From NCBI GenBank assembly GCA_008692225.1, contig VICG01000005.1, forward strand, positions 2,592,654 through 2,656,653: DNA of 64,000 nucleotides. Reading direction: 5' to 3'. The DNA is from Monilinia fructicola (lineage: Eukaryota; Ascomycota; Leotiomycetes; Helotiales; Sclerotiniaceae). Positions 1 through 12,403 of this stretch are shown here, in pieces. Position 1 is the stretch's first letter. Every line of letters starts with the position of its first letter. The translations under genes were made by a program, and so were the position numbers. Below the pieces are notes generated by a model. It was not told the DNA's origin. It saw only the letters and a program-made list of their open reading frames with translations, and ran no database searches.

Positions 1-1385
1 ATTAAACCCGACCTGTTGCTTGGCGGTAACATCCGTTCCTTAGATTTGCGATCTTACAAAATATTGACCAATAATATATGCAGTTGTTGCGATTATTGTT
101 GTTGACGGTAAACAAATAAACAATACCCACTTGTATAAGTAGACCCTCAGCAATAACGTAAAGTTCAAAAAGAGGTCGAAATGGATAATCTCAAGTCGTT
201 TGTTTCTGATCGCAAAATCCAAGTTGGATCGTTCAACGTCTGATCGCGCGGCAAACGATGAAGGTTGAGGTTTGACAAAGAATTGAAGATTGAAGTTGGA
301 GTGTATTTGGGTTTCGTTTGCAATGATGGTCGTCAGAAGTCGTGAATAACCCTTTATCCCTCCCGTGAAAGTAATATGAAACAAGAATTAAGTGGTAGTA
401 GTAGTGTTTGGAAGTGTGTATTGTATTGTCGCACTGCTGAAAGTTGTAGAAGTTGAAAAAAAAAATCCGTTGGTTGTTGAGGAATGGATGATCGATCTAT
501 GTATGTATTTGTTTGTTTGGAGTATTCCTATTTGAAGCGATAACTATTTGTATTGTTTATTGTTGATATCAAGTGTGGACAAGTCCATGAGTGAATATGA
601 ATGGTCTGGTCGATGTGAATGATCAACAGAAATCCTTGGGGTCAATATCGAAGGAAGTACAAAGTTTATCGAATGGAAGAAGCTGCGTTTTAAATTTCTC
701 TTGTCGTCGCGGTCGTTGTCATTTGTCGCAACCTTGGAAGGGTTAAATTGAATACCGGGTGGGCAGCAGGGTAGTAGGAAGGGAAAAGAAAGAAGGTATA
801 TTGGGTCAGCCAATTTAATGGGAAATCAGATGAAAAGTAAAACAAGACAGAAAGAGAAAGAGAAAGAAAGAAGAATCGATTTTGTGCTGTCGATGAGGTG
901 TGATGGGTTGATGGGTTGACGGGTTGTTGGTTGTTGTCCAAGGGTGCAGGTGTGTGTGTGCGTGTGTGTCTGTATGTGTCTGTATGTGTAATGTGTGATG
1001 CTGTTGATGTGGTGCGATGCTGCTGCTAGGTCTGGCTGCTGCACAACAGATAATCTTGGAAACCTCCTGAGAGTGAGAAAGGTCGAGAAGTGTGTTTAGG
1101 AGTGAAGGGGGCGGAGGCGGGAGGGGTGAAGGGTTAATGGAGAGCAGAGAGAAGAGAGAAGATTGACATGTCACGGGATGAAAGAGCGAAAAGAGTGTGA
1201 GTGAGTAAGTGAGTGAGTGAGTGAGTGAGTGATAAGTGAGTGAGTTAAGTGAGAGAGATGGCGATGGAGATGGAGATGGAGGTGGAGGTGGAGGTGGAGG
1301 ACATGGAGATAGGTAGAGACAGAGAGAGAGAGAGAGAGAGAGATGTGCGATGTGAGTGGTTCAACTTTTCGATGTTATGTTTATC
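1..1385. other. Intergenic, purine/GT-rich simple repeats, no gene recognised
   Basis: I find no supportable gene here. The plus strand is rich in GA and GT tracts: a TGTG-rich stretch near 947-1000, a GTGA tract at about 1195-1245, GGAGAT/GGTGGA triplets at about 1258-1302 and a GA run at about 1317-1342. Read on the minus strand this is CT-rich, as in long leader or promoter regions of fungal genes, so it may be upstream sequence of a minus-strand gene lying left of the window. The open frames present are low-complexity artefacts. Confidence 0.5.
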
Positions 1386-1414
1386 TGAATTGTCATTAAC
1401 GAAGCCTGTCTAAA

Positions 1415-1510
1415 AGTAATGTAAATAGTGTAAATAATGTAAATAATATACGTAGATAATGTAAATAATGTAAATAATACACGGAACTAATGTAAATAAT
1501 GTAAATAATA
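1415..1510. repeat. Degenerate 9-bp tandem repeat (GTAAATAAT type)
   Basis: The unit GTAAATAAT is repeated about eight times with interruptions. It lies in gene-free AT-rich sequence and has no visible coding role. Confidence 0.7.
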
Positions 1511-1827
1511 TAATAGCTAATAAGCATTAATCGTATATAGAACATGGAAGGACCTAGGGATGGAATATGAAACCATGTAGATAAAGGTCTAGCGTCATCT
1601 GAATCGACGGAATGCTGATCCAGCAAGCCAATACCGGTATGAAAAAGAGTCCAAAGGTTTGACATGATAATGATCCCTTTCATATAAGGTTAACTTATCC
1701 CAGCCACCTGCGCTTTTAACAACTGGCAGTCAGTCACATGGAACCGGTGAGGTGAGGTGAACGGTGAGTTAGCTTCATTCACTTGATTCGATATTCATGG
1801 ATACTTGCTGTACTGTACGGGTGATGG

Positions 1828-1995
1828 GGATGGGTGGGTAGATGGATGATGGGTGGGTAGATGGATGATGGGTGGGTAGATGGATGATGGGTGCGTAGAT
1901 GGATGATGGTGGGTAGATGGATGATGGGTGCGTAGATGGATGATGGGTGGGTAGATGGATAATGGGTGCGTAGATGGATAATGGGTGCGTGGGTG
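1828..1995. repeat. Minisatellite, 17-19-bp units
   Basis: About nine head-to-tail copies of a unit close to GGGTGGGTAGATGGATGAT, some with GGGTGCG. The minus-strand open frames over it (Tyr/His/Pro/Ser periodic) are a by-product of the repeat, not a gene. Confidence 0.85.
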
Positions 1996-2225
1996 TACGG
2001 ATATTGGATATTTAAATACACTCCATCTAACCAACCTTGTATAATAAATATATAAATCCTCCCATTTCATTTCATTTGATTTCATATCAATCATTTCTTC
2101 TCTTCTTGAGAGAACCCGGAACCTTGGAATTTCGAACAAATCTTTGGAAAATAAAAAAAACAAGGGCATCTATCTATCTTAATCTTGGGAATAGTTGCAT
2201 ATCCTCTACTACTCCTCCATCTCTT

Positions 2226-2272
2226 CCTCTTCCTCTTCCTCCTCCTCCTCCTCCTCCTCCTCCTCTCCTACT
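2226..2272. repeat. CTT/CTC triplet microsatellite
   Basis: A pyrimidine-only tract of CTT then CTC triplets. Leucine- and proline-rich frames over it are repeat artefacts. Confidence 0.8.
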
Positions 2273-2299
2273 ATCTCCGTATACCACGATCTATGAGGT

Positions 2300-3050
2300 C
2301 TTCGACTCTTCCTACCAACACCATTACAGACCAGTACAGGTACAGGTACAGACGACACCATATACATCAAATTACCTCCCCAAAGCCTTTCGATCCTTTA
2401 CGATAATGCAGCTAAGTCGATAATTGTGGGAATGCCCAGGTGGTTACCAATAGCATTCACGTATTGACGTGTAAAATAACCGTCTCCTGATAATTTTAGA
2501 TACTCACGCAGTAGTTAGTCACCTATGCCTTTCCCTTCCTGTCCTCTACTTCTGCACAATGTCATTCCCGAGGTCATTCATGCATTCCTTGCATATGGAT
2601 TAGTTCTAGGGGAGTTTTACTTCACCTGATCCTTTCTTTGCTGGTGCGCTGCTTGTCCTGAGCATGATTGGAGTTTACTTCACCTGATGCTGTTCTGTGC
2701 TACTACTGAGTCATTGAAGTCATGTGCATTTCACGATATTGATCCTTCTCATTCAACCTTGGAACAGTATGAAGGGAATCTTGACCACTTGTTTTTGTTG
2801 TAGAGGCCGGGGGGTTGGGGGGGAGGGGAGAGGGGTAATAGGGTTACAGATTTGAATGGAGAAAGTATTGAGGTTCATTCTGTATATTTTCAAATTCTAT
2901 CGTGATTGATATCTTGACCTTGGAAGTAATTGATAGAATTGATTTATGATATACATAAATATCATTCATTCATACCGCGCGGCGTTTAGAAGTGTCATTA
3001 CATTTATTACCTACCTAGGTATCATTTACTTAATCTCAGATCTTGGAATA
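2300..3050. other. Gene-free spacer with a G-rich tract
   Basis: No gene is recognisable. A tract at about 2803-2836 contains several runs of three to seven G residues on the plus strand, compatible with a G-quadruplex. The rest is ordinary mixed-composition spacer. Confidence 0.45.
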
Positions 3051-3053
3051 CGA

Positions 3054-3193
3054 TATGTGTATGTGTGTATGTGTGTATATATGTATATGTGTATATGTGT
3101 ATGTGTGTATATGTATATATATATATATGTATGTATGTATGTATATATATATATGTATATATGTACATATGTATATCTATAGATATATCCATG

Positions 3194-3229
<36 letters not shown>

Positions 3230-3480
3230 AATATATATGTATGTATATATGTATGTATGTATATATGTATGTATATGTATATATGTATGTATGTATATAT
3301 ATATGTATGTATGTATATATATCCATGGATATATATATATGTACATATGTATATATGTATATATGTATATATGTATATATGTATATATGTATATATGTAT
3401 ATATGTATATATATATGTATGTATGTATATATTTACTCTGTATATAATTACGGGTTATACTTTGTATATATATATATATA
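3054..3480. repeat. TATG/TATA alternating microsatellite block
   Basis: About 430 bp of alternating TA and TG dinucleotides, with tetranucleotide TATG and 8-bp TATATATG sub-periods. All six frames read as Tyr/Ile/Met/Cys/Val repeats, so the long open frames here on both strands are not genes. Confidence 0.9.
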
Positions 3481-3617
3481 TATTATATAAGACGACCCTC
3501 AAACAAGGACCACCTGGGCACTATCAACATCACAAAAGGCTCAAAACTTCTTTCGTAAACATACTCCGTAAATAAACATATGCATCCATGGATTTATTTA
3601 TATGTACTTTCCCATTG

Positions 3618-3650
<33 letters not shown>

Positions 3651-4311
3651 CCACCATTTTATTATTATTATCATTATCATTATTAATAGATTAAATAACC
3701 ATTTCGACGCTTCACTTAAAATTACCTGCACGGATAATTACTCCAACAAAGTCTTTGATCCTTCCTTCAATCTCATCTTCCATCCGATAAATCCTCGCAT
3801 TGACATCACATCCCACGTCAACAATCCTTGATCCAATCAAAAAAGTGGTTCTATATATATCTACAAGTATCTGATCGCAATCATGTTTCTACTCCGTACT
3901 GTACTCCGTACTGTACTCTGTAGTTATCTCATTTCATACCCCATCTCACACGTCACATGCCATCAAGTAAATATCATTGTTGATGACGATGCGCAGAAAT
4001 AACCTCGAAGATCAATCGAAGTCTCTGTCTGGCCCTCAGTCTTGTCTGAACCTGTCCCTCATTTATTGAATCAGTGTGCCAAGTTGCTACTACATCTTTC
4101 CAATCCGGTACCTAAGTATGTAAGTCTTACTCTGTAACCATAGATCTTCAGCTTCAGATATCGGAAATTGAATCACGGTTTGAAAAGTAACAAATACAAA
4201 AGTGTAATTCGCTTCACATCTCACATCTCACATCTCCTTTATTTCACTCATTACTTTCAAGCTGCTCATTATTATCAGACATTTTTCCCATCCCATCCCA
4301 TCCCATCCCAT
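3481..4311. other. Downstream spacer of the permease gene with ATC and ATCCC repeats
   Basis: Gene-free sequence between the TA-rich block and the 3' end of the minus-strand permease gene. It contains a CAT/ATC triplet run at about 3617-3655 and four ATCCC pentamers at about 4286-4311 beside the permease stop. It probably includes the permease 3' UTR. Confidence 0.5.
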
Positions 4312-6752
4312 TCAACCACTCTTCTTCTCTTCCCTCTTCTCCTTTCGACTCATCTCATCTGAATCCGTCCTCTCTACCCCCGCCACCACATCCACAACCT
4401 CAATCTCTGGCCCTGAAAACCTTTTCCTCGCAGTCGTGCCCCAGGTACCCGCGGCTACTATCATTATCACTCCTATCGCCGCCGAGGTATAATTCATGTT
4501 ATCGCTCGTAACGGGATAAACGGATGGGAAATTAAACGTAATACATGCAAACAGCAGATAAGTAAGACCGACCCCATTAACGAGCAAAGAAACAACTGGT
4601 CTCATGGCCCAAGGACCTTTGAGCTGACGATGCGAACCATTAAAATAGGATATCAATCGCACGAGAAGAGGCATGGCGTACGAAAGATAGAATCCTTCGG
4701 TCGCGGATGGCGATTACCGTGTTGAATCCTGTTACGGTGCCAAAGTAAATACTGTTAAATGCCATTTGCACCAGACTCCCAAGAATAATGGCCACAACAG
4801 GAACCTGATGCTCGACACTAATTTTGCTGATTTGCTTGGAGAAGGGAAGTCCATTATCTCTAGCAAAAGCATAAAGACTTCTGCTTCCTTCAGCCAGCAG
4901 TGCGTTGGATGATGCGATGTTAATGACGACGATCATGGAAGCGAGAAAACATGCTCCAATATGACTCTTCGTTGAATCGGCATAGATCTGAATGAGTGGA
5001 ACTAAAGTAGGTGTATTGGCAACAGCATCAATATCTCCTACGCAGAAGCAGACGGCGATAAGGAAGATAAAACCTGTGATGGCTCCAATGTAGACTGAGA
5101 GGACCATTGCGCGAGGAGCTTCTTTGGAGGCATCTTTCAATTCTTCCGTCATGTGGGACGGTGCATCGTCTATTGTTTTTTATCGTGTTAGCTCCAGCTA
5201 TTGAGTCAGGCCGATTCAACTCCAGGTCAAGTCAAAGAGGTAAGCGATGACCTTGACAAATTACGAGGGTAAAGAGGACTTACAGCAACACATGCCAAAA
5301 GCCGGCTGTAGTATGCCAATAATACCAGCCATAGCTGTCCCGAACCCCGTAAAGTTCTGAAAATCCTGAAAGACAAAACTAGCACTTTGCTTGTTGGTGT
5401 TGCATGCTAGGATGGTGACTACTGTCACAACAAATGATACAATGTTGAAAATGAGTGCAACAGTAGATACTTTGTCAAGAATCTTTGATCCCCAGAGATT
5501 GATGAATGCTGCAATCAAAGTCACCGTATAGGCAACCAAAACCGTGTGCCATCTCTCAATTACATATGAGGGACTGACTAGGTTCGCTTGACCAAGGATA
5601 AAATTGGCACCGATAAAACTGTTGGTTGCGCCCATGGCAAGAATACCTGTAGTCGTGGCACAGCATGTCAGAAAGGATAGTATTTTCCATGGAAAACAAG
5701 GAACATGGGATTAATTTCTCATGGAAGGTCATGAGGTGCTTCTTTGGTTTCACTTTTTTATCTGGGGTAAGACTGAAGTATGATTCAAGTATGACTCGAG
5801 AGGAGATGACTGACCGATTATCATAAACCATCCCGTCAGATAGGAGAATTGTCTCCTCACCGATTTCGGTGATAGAATGTAGACCCATGAATATTGTCCC
5901 CCAGCAACAGGATACTCAGAGCACATCTCTGCCATAGAGTAAACGACGCAGAGAGAGACAATACTGATGCCTATCCATCCCCAGATCATCTACATGGCCG
6001 ATCACCGTTAGTTGGGCATTCGACTAGTATAACAGATAGATTTTGTCATTCTTGACAACTGCAAATGTCTCGGACGTCGTGGAACATGTTTGAGGTTATG
6101 TCGCAATACCAGTGCCGTGCAATGTATGAACCTCTTCAAGAATTGACGAGCGTTCTCAGAATCGAACCATAGATAGGAGAATTTAAAGCTTGGAGTTTGA
6201 GGCATCGTGAGATCTAAATGAGAAATGTGAAAGGTTACTCACTACCGGTGGACCACCAGCATTGACACCTGTGACTAGGACACCACCGAGGGCACTCCAA
6301 CTGCATGAAGCCGTTAGCAAGCGTTATGCGTCCCATCTTGCCACGTTTTTCCATCCAAGGTTGCAGGTCCGGTGCCGATCACCGGTATTGGGATCCAACA
6401 GATGCACAGCATACGCAGCATACTTGCCTCGTAACGATGGAAAACGAGAAGCCAATCATGCCCAAGAGACCAAATGATCGCTTGAGTTCTGGAGTTATGC
6501 TTATCAGCAGTTGATCAAATGACGCGAATGTGTAGAAAATAGGCCGTGGAGGGATAGAAAATGTAAGGAGCTTGACGTACCAGGACGATAACCCATATTC
6601 TCCAGAGCAGCATCTTCAGCCACACCTGAAGAGAACACTTTTCCTACGAGAGCTTCTTCTCCCATCTTATCGGTTACAACAGAATGCGGATACTCGAGAT
6701 GAAGGATACCAATACCACACTTTTGGGACAAGGTAGTGGCAACTTCCAACAT
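4312..6752 (-). CDS. Amino-acid/GABA-type permease (APC superfamily), one frame break
   Basis: Membrane transporter of the amino acid-polyamine-choline superfamily, close to fungal GABA/choline permeases; the substrate cannot be decided. Six exons on the minus strand join in frame: 6752-6581, 6488-6428, 6300-6243, 5989-5815, 5646-5284 and 5169-4312. Family signs are the N-terminal ELKRSFGLLGMIGFSFSIVT, the AEMCSEYPVAGGQYSW motif, about twelve hydrophobic segments and a charged C-terminal tail. Intron 2 uses a GC donor (GCAAGT). The start at 6752 is the first ATG; 6664 is an alternative. In the last exon the frame slips after FNTVIAI at a CC pair (plus-strand GG 4705-4706): omitting one base restores the family reading ATEGFYLSYAMP. 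With that the protein is 561 residues, a normal length. It is divergent from the amide hydrolase at 9044. Confidence 0.88.
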
Positions 6753-9043
6753 ATGTTGTACTGTTGATTAAGGAGTGGAGAGACATATGACCGAGGATAC
6801 AACCCAGAGTATTTATAACTTATGTATAGATACTCATCATAGATCCTTACCTTATTGGGTACTCATTGACGGGTATGAGATGGGTATAGATGGGGATGCA
6901 AATTTTGATACCACATTGGAAAGAGTCGGAGGGGGTTGTTGCGAAATGGCCATGCTAGATACCCTCTTCATCGAATGATGTTGGCTTGCCTAGCTAGACT
7001 TGTAGTGTGGGAGGGGATATGATCAAGATACGAAGCTTGAGATACGAAAGCGTTTTATGCTGTCATTAGTATCCGATATCAATTTCTCTATCAATATCTC
7101 ATATATCACGGCTCTTCCCGACCAGCCCATGAGATTACTGCATTTGTGCATGTTTGTATCTTCTTCTTCTTGAATTACCGTATCGTATCGGAGAAAAGAA
7201 TGAAGAATGGGGAGGGATTCGCTTGAATGGGCGTTGGGTTGTTTGGGGTTGACGGGGTCATTGTATTGGTCCGGGGCAAACATGACTAGGATATATTCTG
7301 GGGGTGCTTATCTTGTGGCTTGCCCGTAAAACTCTCCACCGAAGATCCTTTTTAAGCTTTTTGTTCCGTTGTTCATCAACATGGACTTTATTACGTTTCG
7401 CTTTGTTTTCTTCTGGTGATATGCTATCTACTGCAGTTCAATTTCCTAGCTTCATGACTTGTTACTTTTGGCTTGCTTGCTCGCATATCGATATATGAAA
7501 GAATATGCATGGTCCGGCATCTTGGTCAAGATATGACATTGCAAGTACTCCTATTCAGTCGGATAACCTCCTCACCCCTCTCAATCTACAAGCAATGCAT
7601 ACTACAGACGCCATAACGTGGTCTACTCGAAATGTGTAACCTAAGGTCCATATAAACATCGAGCAAAGCTACTTTTCATGCTGGAAGTCCGAATTACGAA
7701 AACATATTAGACAGAATTTTGAAAAAATATGATAGATTCTCATCATGGTCACACGATGCAATTGCAGGAAAATATTGATTGATTCTTTTCAAACAATCGA
7801 GAGGGATGTTGCATACTCCCGACCGAAGATGGCCGAGTCTCATCATCTGCTCATCATCACCAACTCGACGCAATGACTCTCGTGTGTTTAACAACAAGTG
7901 GGAGATCTTTTACGAAACATTTCTTCTTTTATCCCGTCATATCATCGATTCAGGCGAGTGCCAACAATGTTACCGGCGACCAACATTTGGCTTCAATGTT
8001 GGTGCCTATCAACTCGAGCGACTGAGAGATGTGAAAATGGCCAAGGGAATTTCTTTTCGATGATGTCTGGGGTCTTTGCCGTTCCTTCTCGGCCCACAAG
8101 ATTCATCGCCGCGGGGAAAAGGGAAAAGGGAATTGCTTCAGCAGGCCTTTTCTTCCGTCGGATATGTACATGGAACCTGCGCAAGGCTCAGCACCATTCT
8201 TCTTTTTTCATTATTCATTGTGGTGGACAAGACGGGAAGCTGCACACCGCCCAGCATTTCATTCGATGATTTTCCTTTCCCCCTTCCACACTAATCCGAA
8301 TTTCTGGTTTGTAGCACGATCCTACACCTGTACTGATCTACAAGCCGGTAACACCAGTACATCGGCTGGGCTAGTGCAACCATTCCAGAATCTGCAAGAT
8401 TTCCGCATGTACTACCCCGGATTTTTGCACTGCAGGTAGGTAGCAGGGTAGCAAAGAAGCATTGTGCAGGATCTCACCAAATAAACGACTGACTTGATCA
8501 ATTAGAATATCGTAATGCATCTTGCGTGGAAGGGATGTTGGGACTTGTCAAATTCCACTCGCAGCCCACGGAGATTCATTGCCGATTGAATCAATCAAAG
8601 CGGACATAACTTCATGCCTGCAATGGGCCGTATACTGGTGATTACTTCACTTGAAGTTTTACTACGCCATGATCTTTGGAACTCTCCGCATTCTTTTGTA
8701 GGTACCCGTGGCAGATCCAGGTCTTTCTGTATCTACCTGCAGTCAGTCAGTAAGTACATGATCTGATCTCTTGACAGTCGTAGAAGACGGACGAACTTGA
8801 AGTTGATCTTGTATATAGATAACATATCACTCCTTCAGCATTGCATACTCAACTGTCCCTTTGTTCATTGTCAGCTTGTTGACTGTGGGATATCCTGATT
8901 ACCTTTCTGTTTGGCCACGTGCTTCGAGGCTGTTCCTTCCTTCTCCATTTGTATCCAACTGTTGATCGGATGATAGTCTACCTGGTCATCATTTGCTTAG
9001 TCGTCGATATATATCAGAATATTTTTCAAAATGGAAGGACCAA
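6753..9043. other. Divergent intergenic region, permease/hydrolase
   Basis: About 2.3 kb between two divergently transcribed genes. It should hold both promoters. Several open frames of 60-120 codons occur on both strands, but none shows a recognisable domain, a consistent splice pattern or a coding signature, so I call none of them. Confidence 0.5.
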
Positions 9044-10966
9044 ATGGCCCAAGTGTTTATAAACAAAATTCTTTCTTCTTCAGTTAACATTCACGCCAAT
9101 TCATCCACCATCCTTCCCATTGCTGAATCCCATCAAATTCTTTCAAAGATTCATACAAACGGCGATGTATCAGTGGCCTCTGATAAGATCTACGACGAAA
9201 TCGATGAATTAAAATACGAAATTAAGACTCGAGCTGCATCAGAAGTTCTTGTTACAGATACAAAATCTACGAAATCAAGAAGATCATCACTCTTATCAAA
9301 ATTCCTCAACTTCCACCGAAGTCCACCACGTTCAATCCCAACACAAAATCATCACCAAACTCTCGATAATCCACGCGAGAAAGATTCAAACTCATCCCTT
9401 CCGCCAAAAACCATGGATATTGCCATGGATGATGACGATAGTTTTTTTCTGCGGGATGACCGTAGATTGGATGGTCAGTTCTCTGCCAGACCATATAATT
9501 GGCCTCATGACGCCTCATTAGATAAATCTACTACGGCTTTAGTCATCATTGACATGCAGAAAGATTGTTTGTAAGTCCCATGTCATCTTCTTTCCTGATT
9601 TTTGGTTGCACGAGGTCTATATAAGTGTATCAGAAGCACCATGTATCCACCTCATTCTTCTCATATACATCGATTGCCAGTAGCATATCAATGACTAGGC
9701 TGTCAATGACGAACTTCTGCGTCCATTTTATTGGTACAAGACATGGATTCTTACCCTAAAGCGACCCATTAATACAATGTGGACTTATCTTCACCCTCGT
9801 ATACACCCGGCCTATCATGCAATGTATAATGAAAAGGCGTCTACTAATCTTACTTTACGATAGTTGCTTCGGACAAAGGCTATCTAGCAAAGCAAGGCAT
9901 TGATAACAAACCTATTCTGGAAATTGTTCCTAAAATTCGCAGACTCCTCGATGCTTGCCGAGCCAATGGTTTCCCCATTTATCATACACGCGAAGGACAC
10001 CGACCCGATTTATCTACACTTTCCTCGCGCGAAAGGTTTCGCTCACGGAATAACGAGTCTAAACTTGGCATTGGTGATATGGGCCCGTTAGGACGTCTCC
10101 TTATTCGTGGAGAGAAAGGCCATGAGATTATTGATGAATTGACTCCTTTGAAGGACGAGCAAGTTATCGATAAGCCGGGTCGAAGTGCATTTCAACATAC
10201 AGAATTTCGGCTCATGCTCAATATCAGGGGTATAAAGAACCTTATCATCTGTGGTGTAACGACGGATGTTTGTGTAACAAGCACCATGAGGGAAGCGAAT
10301 GATAACAACTTTGATTGCGTATTGGTGGAAGACGCGTGCGCCGCTGGTGTTGATGAATATCATAAAAGCGCCGTGGAGTCAATCACCGAAGAAGGTGGAA
10401 TCTTTGGTGCCGTCACAACATTGAAAGATATCTTGCAGAAGCTAGGAATGATGATGGATCGGAGATTGAGTATTGATATCGTGAACTCGGAAACAAATCC
10501 TGCATCGTTTGGTGACCTGCTTAGCGATGATTCTGAAAATTCCTCTCAAATTCCAAAACAAGCTGATAATTCAGGCTCTACCTTCTCAAGTTCAGTCAAA
10601 AGCAACTACTATGTGGATAGAAGACGTTCGGTTAGGCGAGAAAATGAACCAGCGCGAGTAGAAAACTACATTGATGACGGAGCTCAACCCCTAAACAGAC
10701 GACCAGTAGTCACAAAACGAAACTGTGTTCGACCAGAGAACGGAAAATCTTCCTCTCGGAGAGATGGTGTTGGTTACGTGGTTAAAAGGCCTGGTACTGA
10801 GGCTATTGGGAATAAATTTGGAACCAACAAACTTGTCAAGACAATGGATAAAAAGAAGCCCGATAAGCCTAAGCCTAGTCCTTTGGAGTACCTGAGCGAT
10901 GATGATGATGATAATGGAGGTATGCATTCTGTATCGGGAGATAAGATCCTCAGCCCAAAGTTGTGA
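9044..10966 (+). CDS. Isochorismatase-fold cysteine hydrolase
   Basis: Amide hydrolase of the isochorismatase/ureidoacrylate/biuret hydrolase group, predicted to cleave a carbamoyl- or amide-type substrate. Two exons, 9044-9566 and 9864-10966, give 541 residues. The Asp-Lys-Cys triad is visible: Asp170 in VIIDMQKDF, Lys278 in DKPGRSAF and Cys311 in GVTTDVCVTSTMREA; the 33-residue Lys-Cys spacing fits the family. HTREGHRPDL is typical of carbamoyl-amide hydrolases. The correct donor is GTTTGT at 9567; a stronger-looking GTAAGT four bases downstream would shift the frame and lead to an early stop. The intron carries a TACTAAT branch site. The catalytic domain is flanked by a Ser/Lys-rich N-terminal extension (about 125 residues; starts at 9413 or 9425 would remove it) and a disordered Asp/Ser/Lys-rich C-terminal tail of about 170 residues. 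Confidence 0.9.
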
Positions 10967-12403
10967 GTGATTCCCGTTAGATAAAGCTTTACAAAGTTCC
11001 AGTGTCGATGAATTTGGGAAATAGGATATTGAGTTCCAACGCTAATATAAGTTCAATAGAAAGAAAAGATAGAAAGGTTGAAGGCAGTACACTGGAGTTT
11101 ATGATACTTTTTTTGATTTTCTTAGTATTGATATGTTATAGCTTTGGACCTTCAAACCTGCTTGTAAAGGAAAATAGAGAATAGTGGTTATGCTGCCGAC
11201 AAGAGACGAAATCCCAAACTGGCGTGTTAGATGAGATCAGGGGGCAAGAACCTGGAGGCATGTTGGGACTACTAGTGATAGCATTACTTAGGGGTAAGAT
11301 TTCTTACGGTAGCTCTTCAATAGTGGGTGGTTGTGAGCATTCACAGTTGGCTTGACTGTTTGCATTTGTGTACAATTCTTTCAGCTTAGCTTGGATTACT
11401 GAGTATACTATTAGCACAGAATAATAAAGTTAGATCATCACAATTAGAACTTTCGATAATGGAGAGAGATGAATCATTAGAGATATACCAAGATCAGATG
11501 ATAATAAAAGGGCTTCATAGACATGACTGTGTCGAAGAAGATTTTACTGTAGATATGACTGTAAATTAGGCATTCAAAGACCATTCATTATCCCCATTTC
11601 TCAACAACGCTTTTCTGATTCTTGCAAAATCCAGGCACGGGGCATAAGAATCTGGTATACTTGGTCCAAGTACTTATTAGACCGGCTGAAGCATATAGAT
11701 TATTATAGAGCTTACCAGAGCTACCAACCGAAGCTTTGGGTCAATGGTTCACGCAGGAACACTGCTTCTTCTACCATTCGGGGACCAAGTAGTGACCGAG
11801 TTGGTTTTCAATCGTCGGAGTTACTGCGAACAGTAACTCAAGCAGTATGGAGAGAATCGGTTTGGCGTTGAACTGATTATGATATTTAAAGATTGGGAGT
11901 CGTTGATGAATCCGTTCAGTGGTGCCCTTGTATTACCAGCAGAATCTTTCCAGGATTTCTCTGCGCATCACATACAATTCAAATAGGATCCCCTCGTTTT
12001 CTTTTCGATCGACTGGTAGGCCCAGTATACATGTTGCCGAGAGAAAGAAACCATACCCGCCACACTCGCCATAAGGTTACAAATAATGGTGATCTGCGTG
12101 CGTATCAGTAGACCGTTTGGAATGATTTCCTAGATTGGGCGAATCTAGTTTGCTCTGTCTTTTATTTCGTCTGTCGCGTCGATGATAGGAAATATTGAAG
12201 TGCTGGTGCATATATCAATAAAAACCGGAATGAGAATACTAGTAAGGTTATAAGCGGCAGTTGTCATTGTAGCAAGTCCAGATATGCGAGATCATCATGA
12301 CGTCATCAACAGTGGCAGGAGCTCAACCACGATCAATCTTGGTCAATATTATAACAAAATCTAATCAATAACAATGACAACGACACATTATTTCTAAACC
12401 ATC
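10967..12403. other. Intergenic spacer, no gene seen
   Basis: About 1.4 kb between two plus-strand genes. It should hold the hydrolase 3' UTR and the promoter of the kelch gene. Short open frames at 11002-11184 and 11893-12111 have no recognisable content. Confidence 0.5.

Noticed and set aside
40..384. Minus-strand 114-codon frame
   Set aside because: No domain, no neighbours in phase and ordinary spacer composition.
1779..2169. Minus-strand His/Pro/Ser/Tyr periodic frames
   Set aside because: Translation of the 17-19-bp minisatellite.
2946..3575. Overlapping Tyr/Ile/Met/Cys-rich open frames on both strands
   Set aside because: Produced by the TATG/TATA simple repeat; no start context, splice sites or family.
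7304..8439. Several 60-120-codon frames upstream of the hydrolase
   Set aside because: Mutually overlapping, no consistent splice joins, no recognised motifs.
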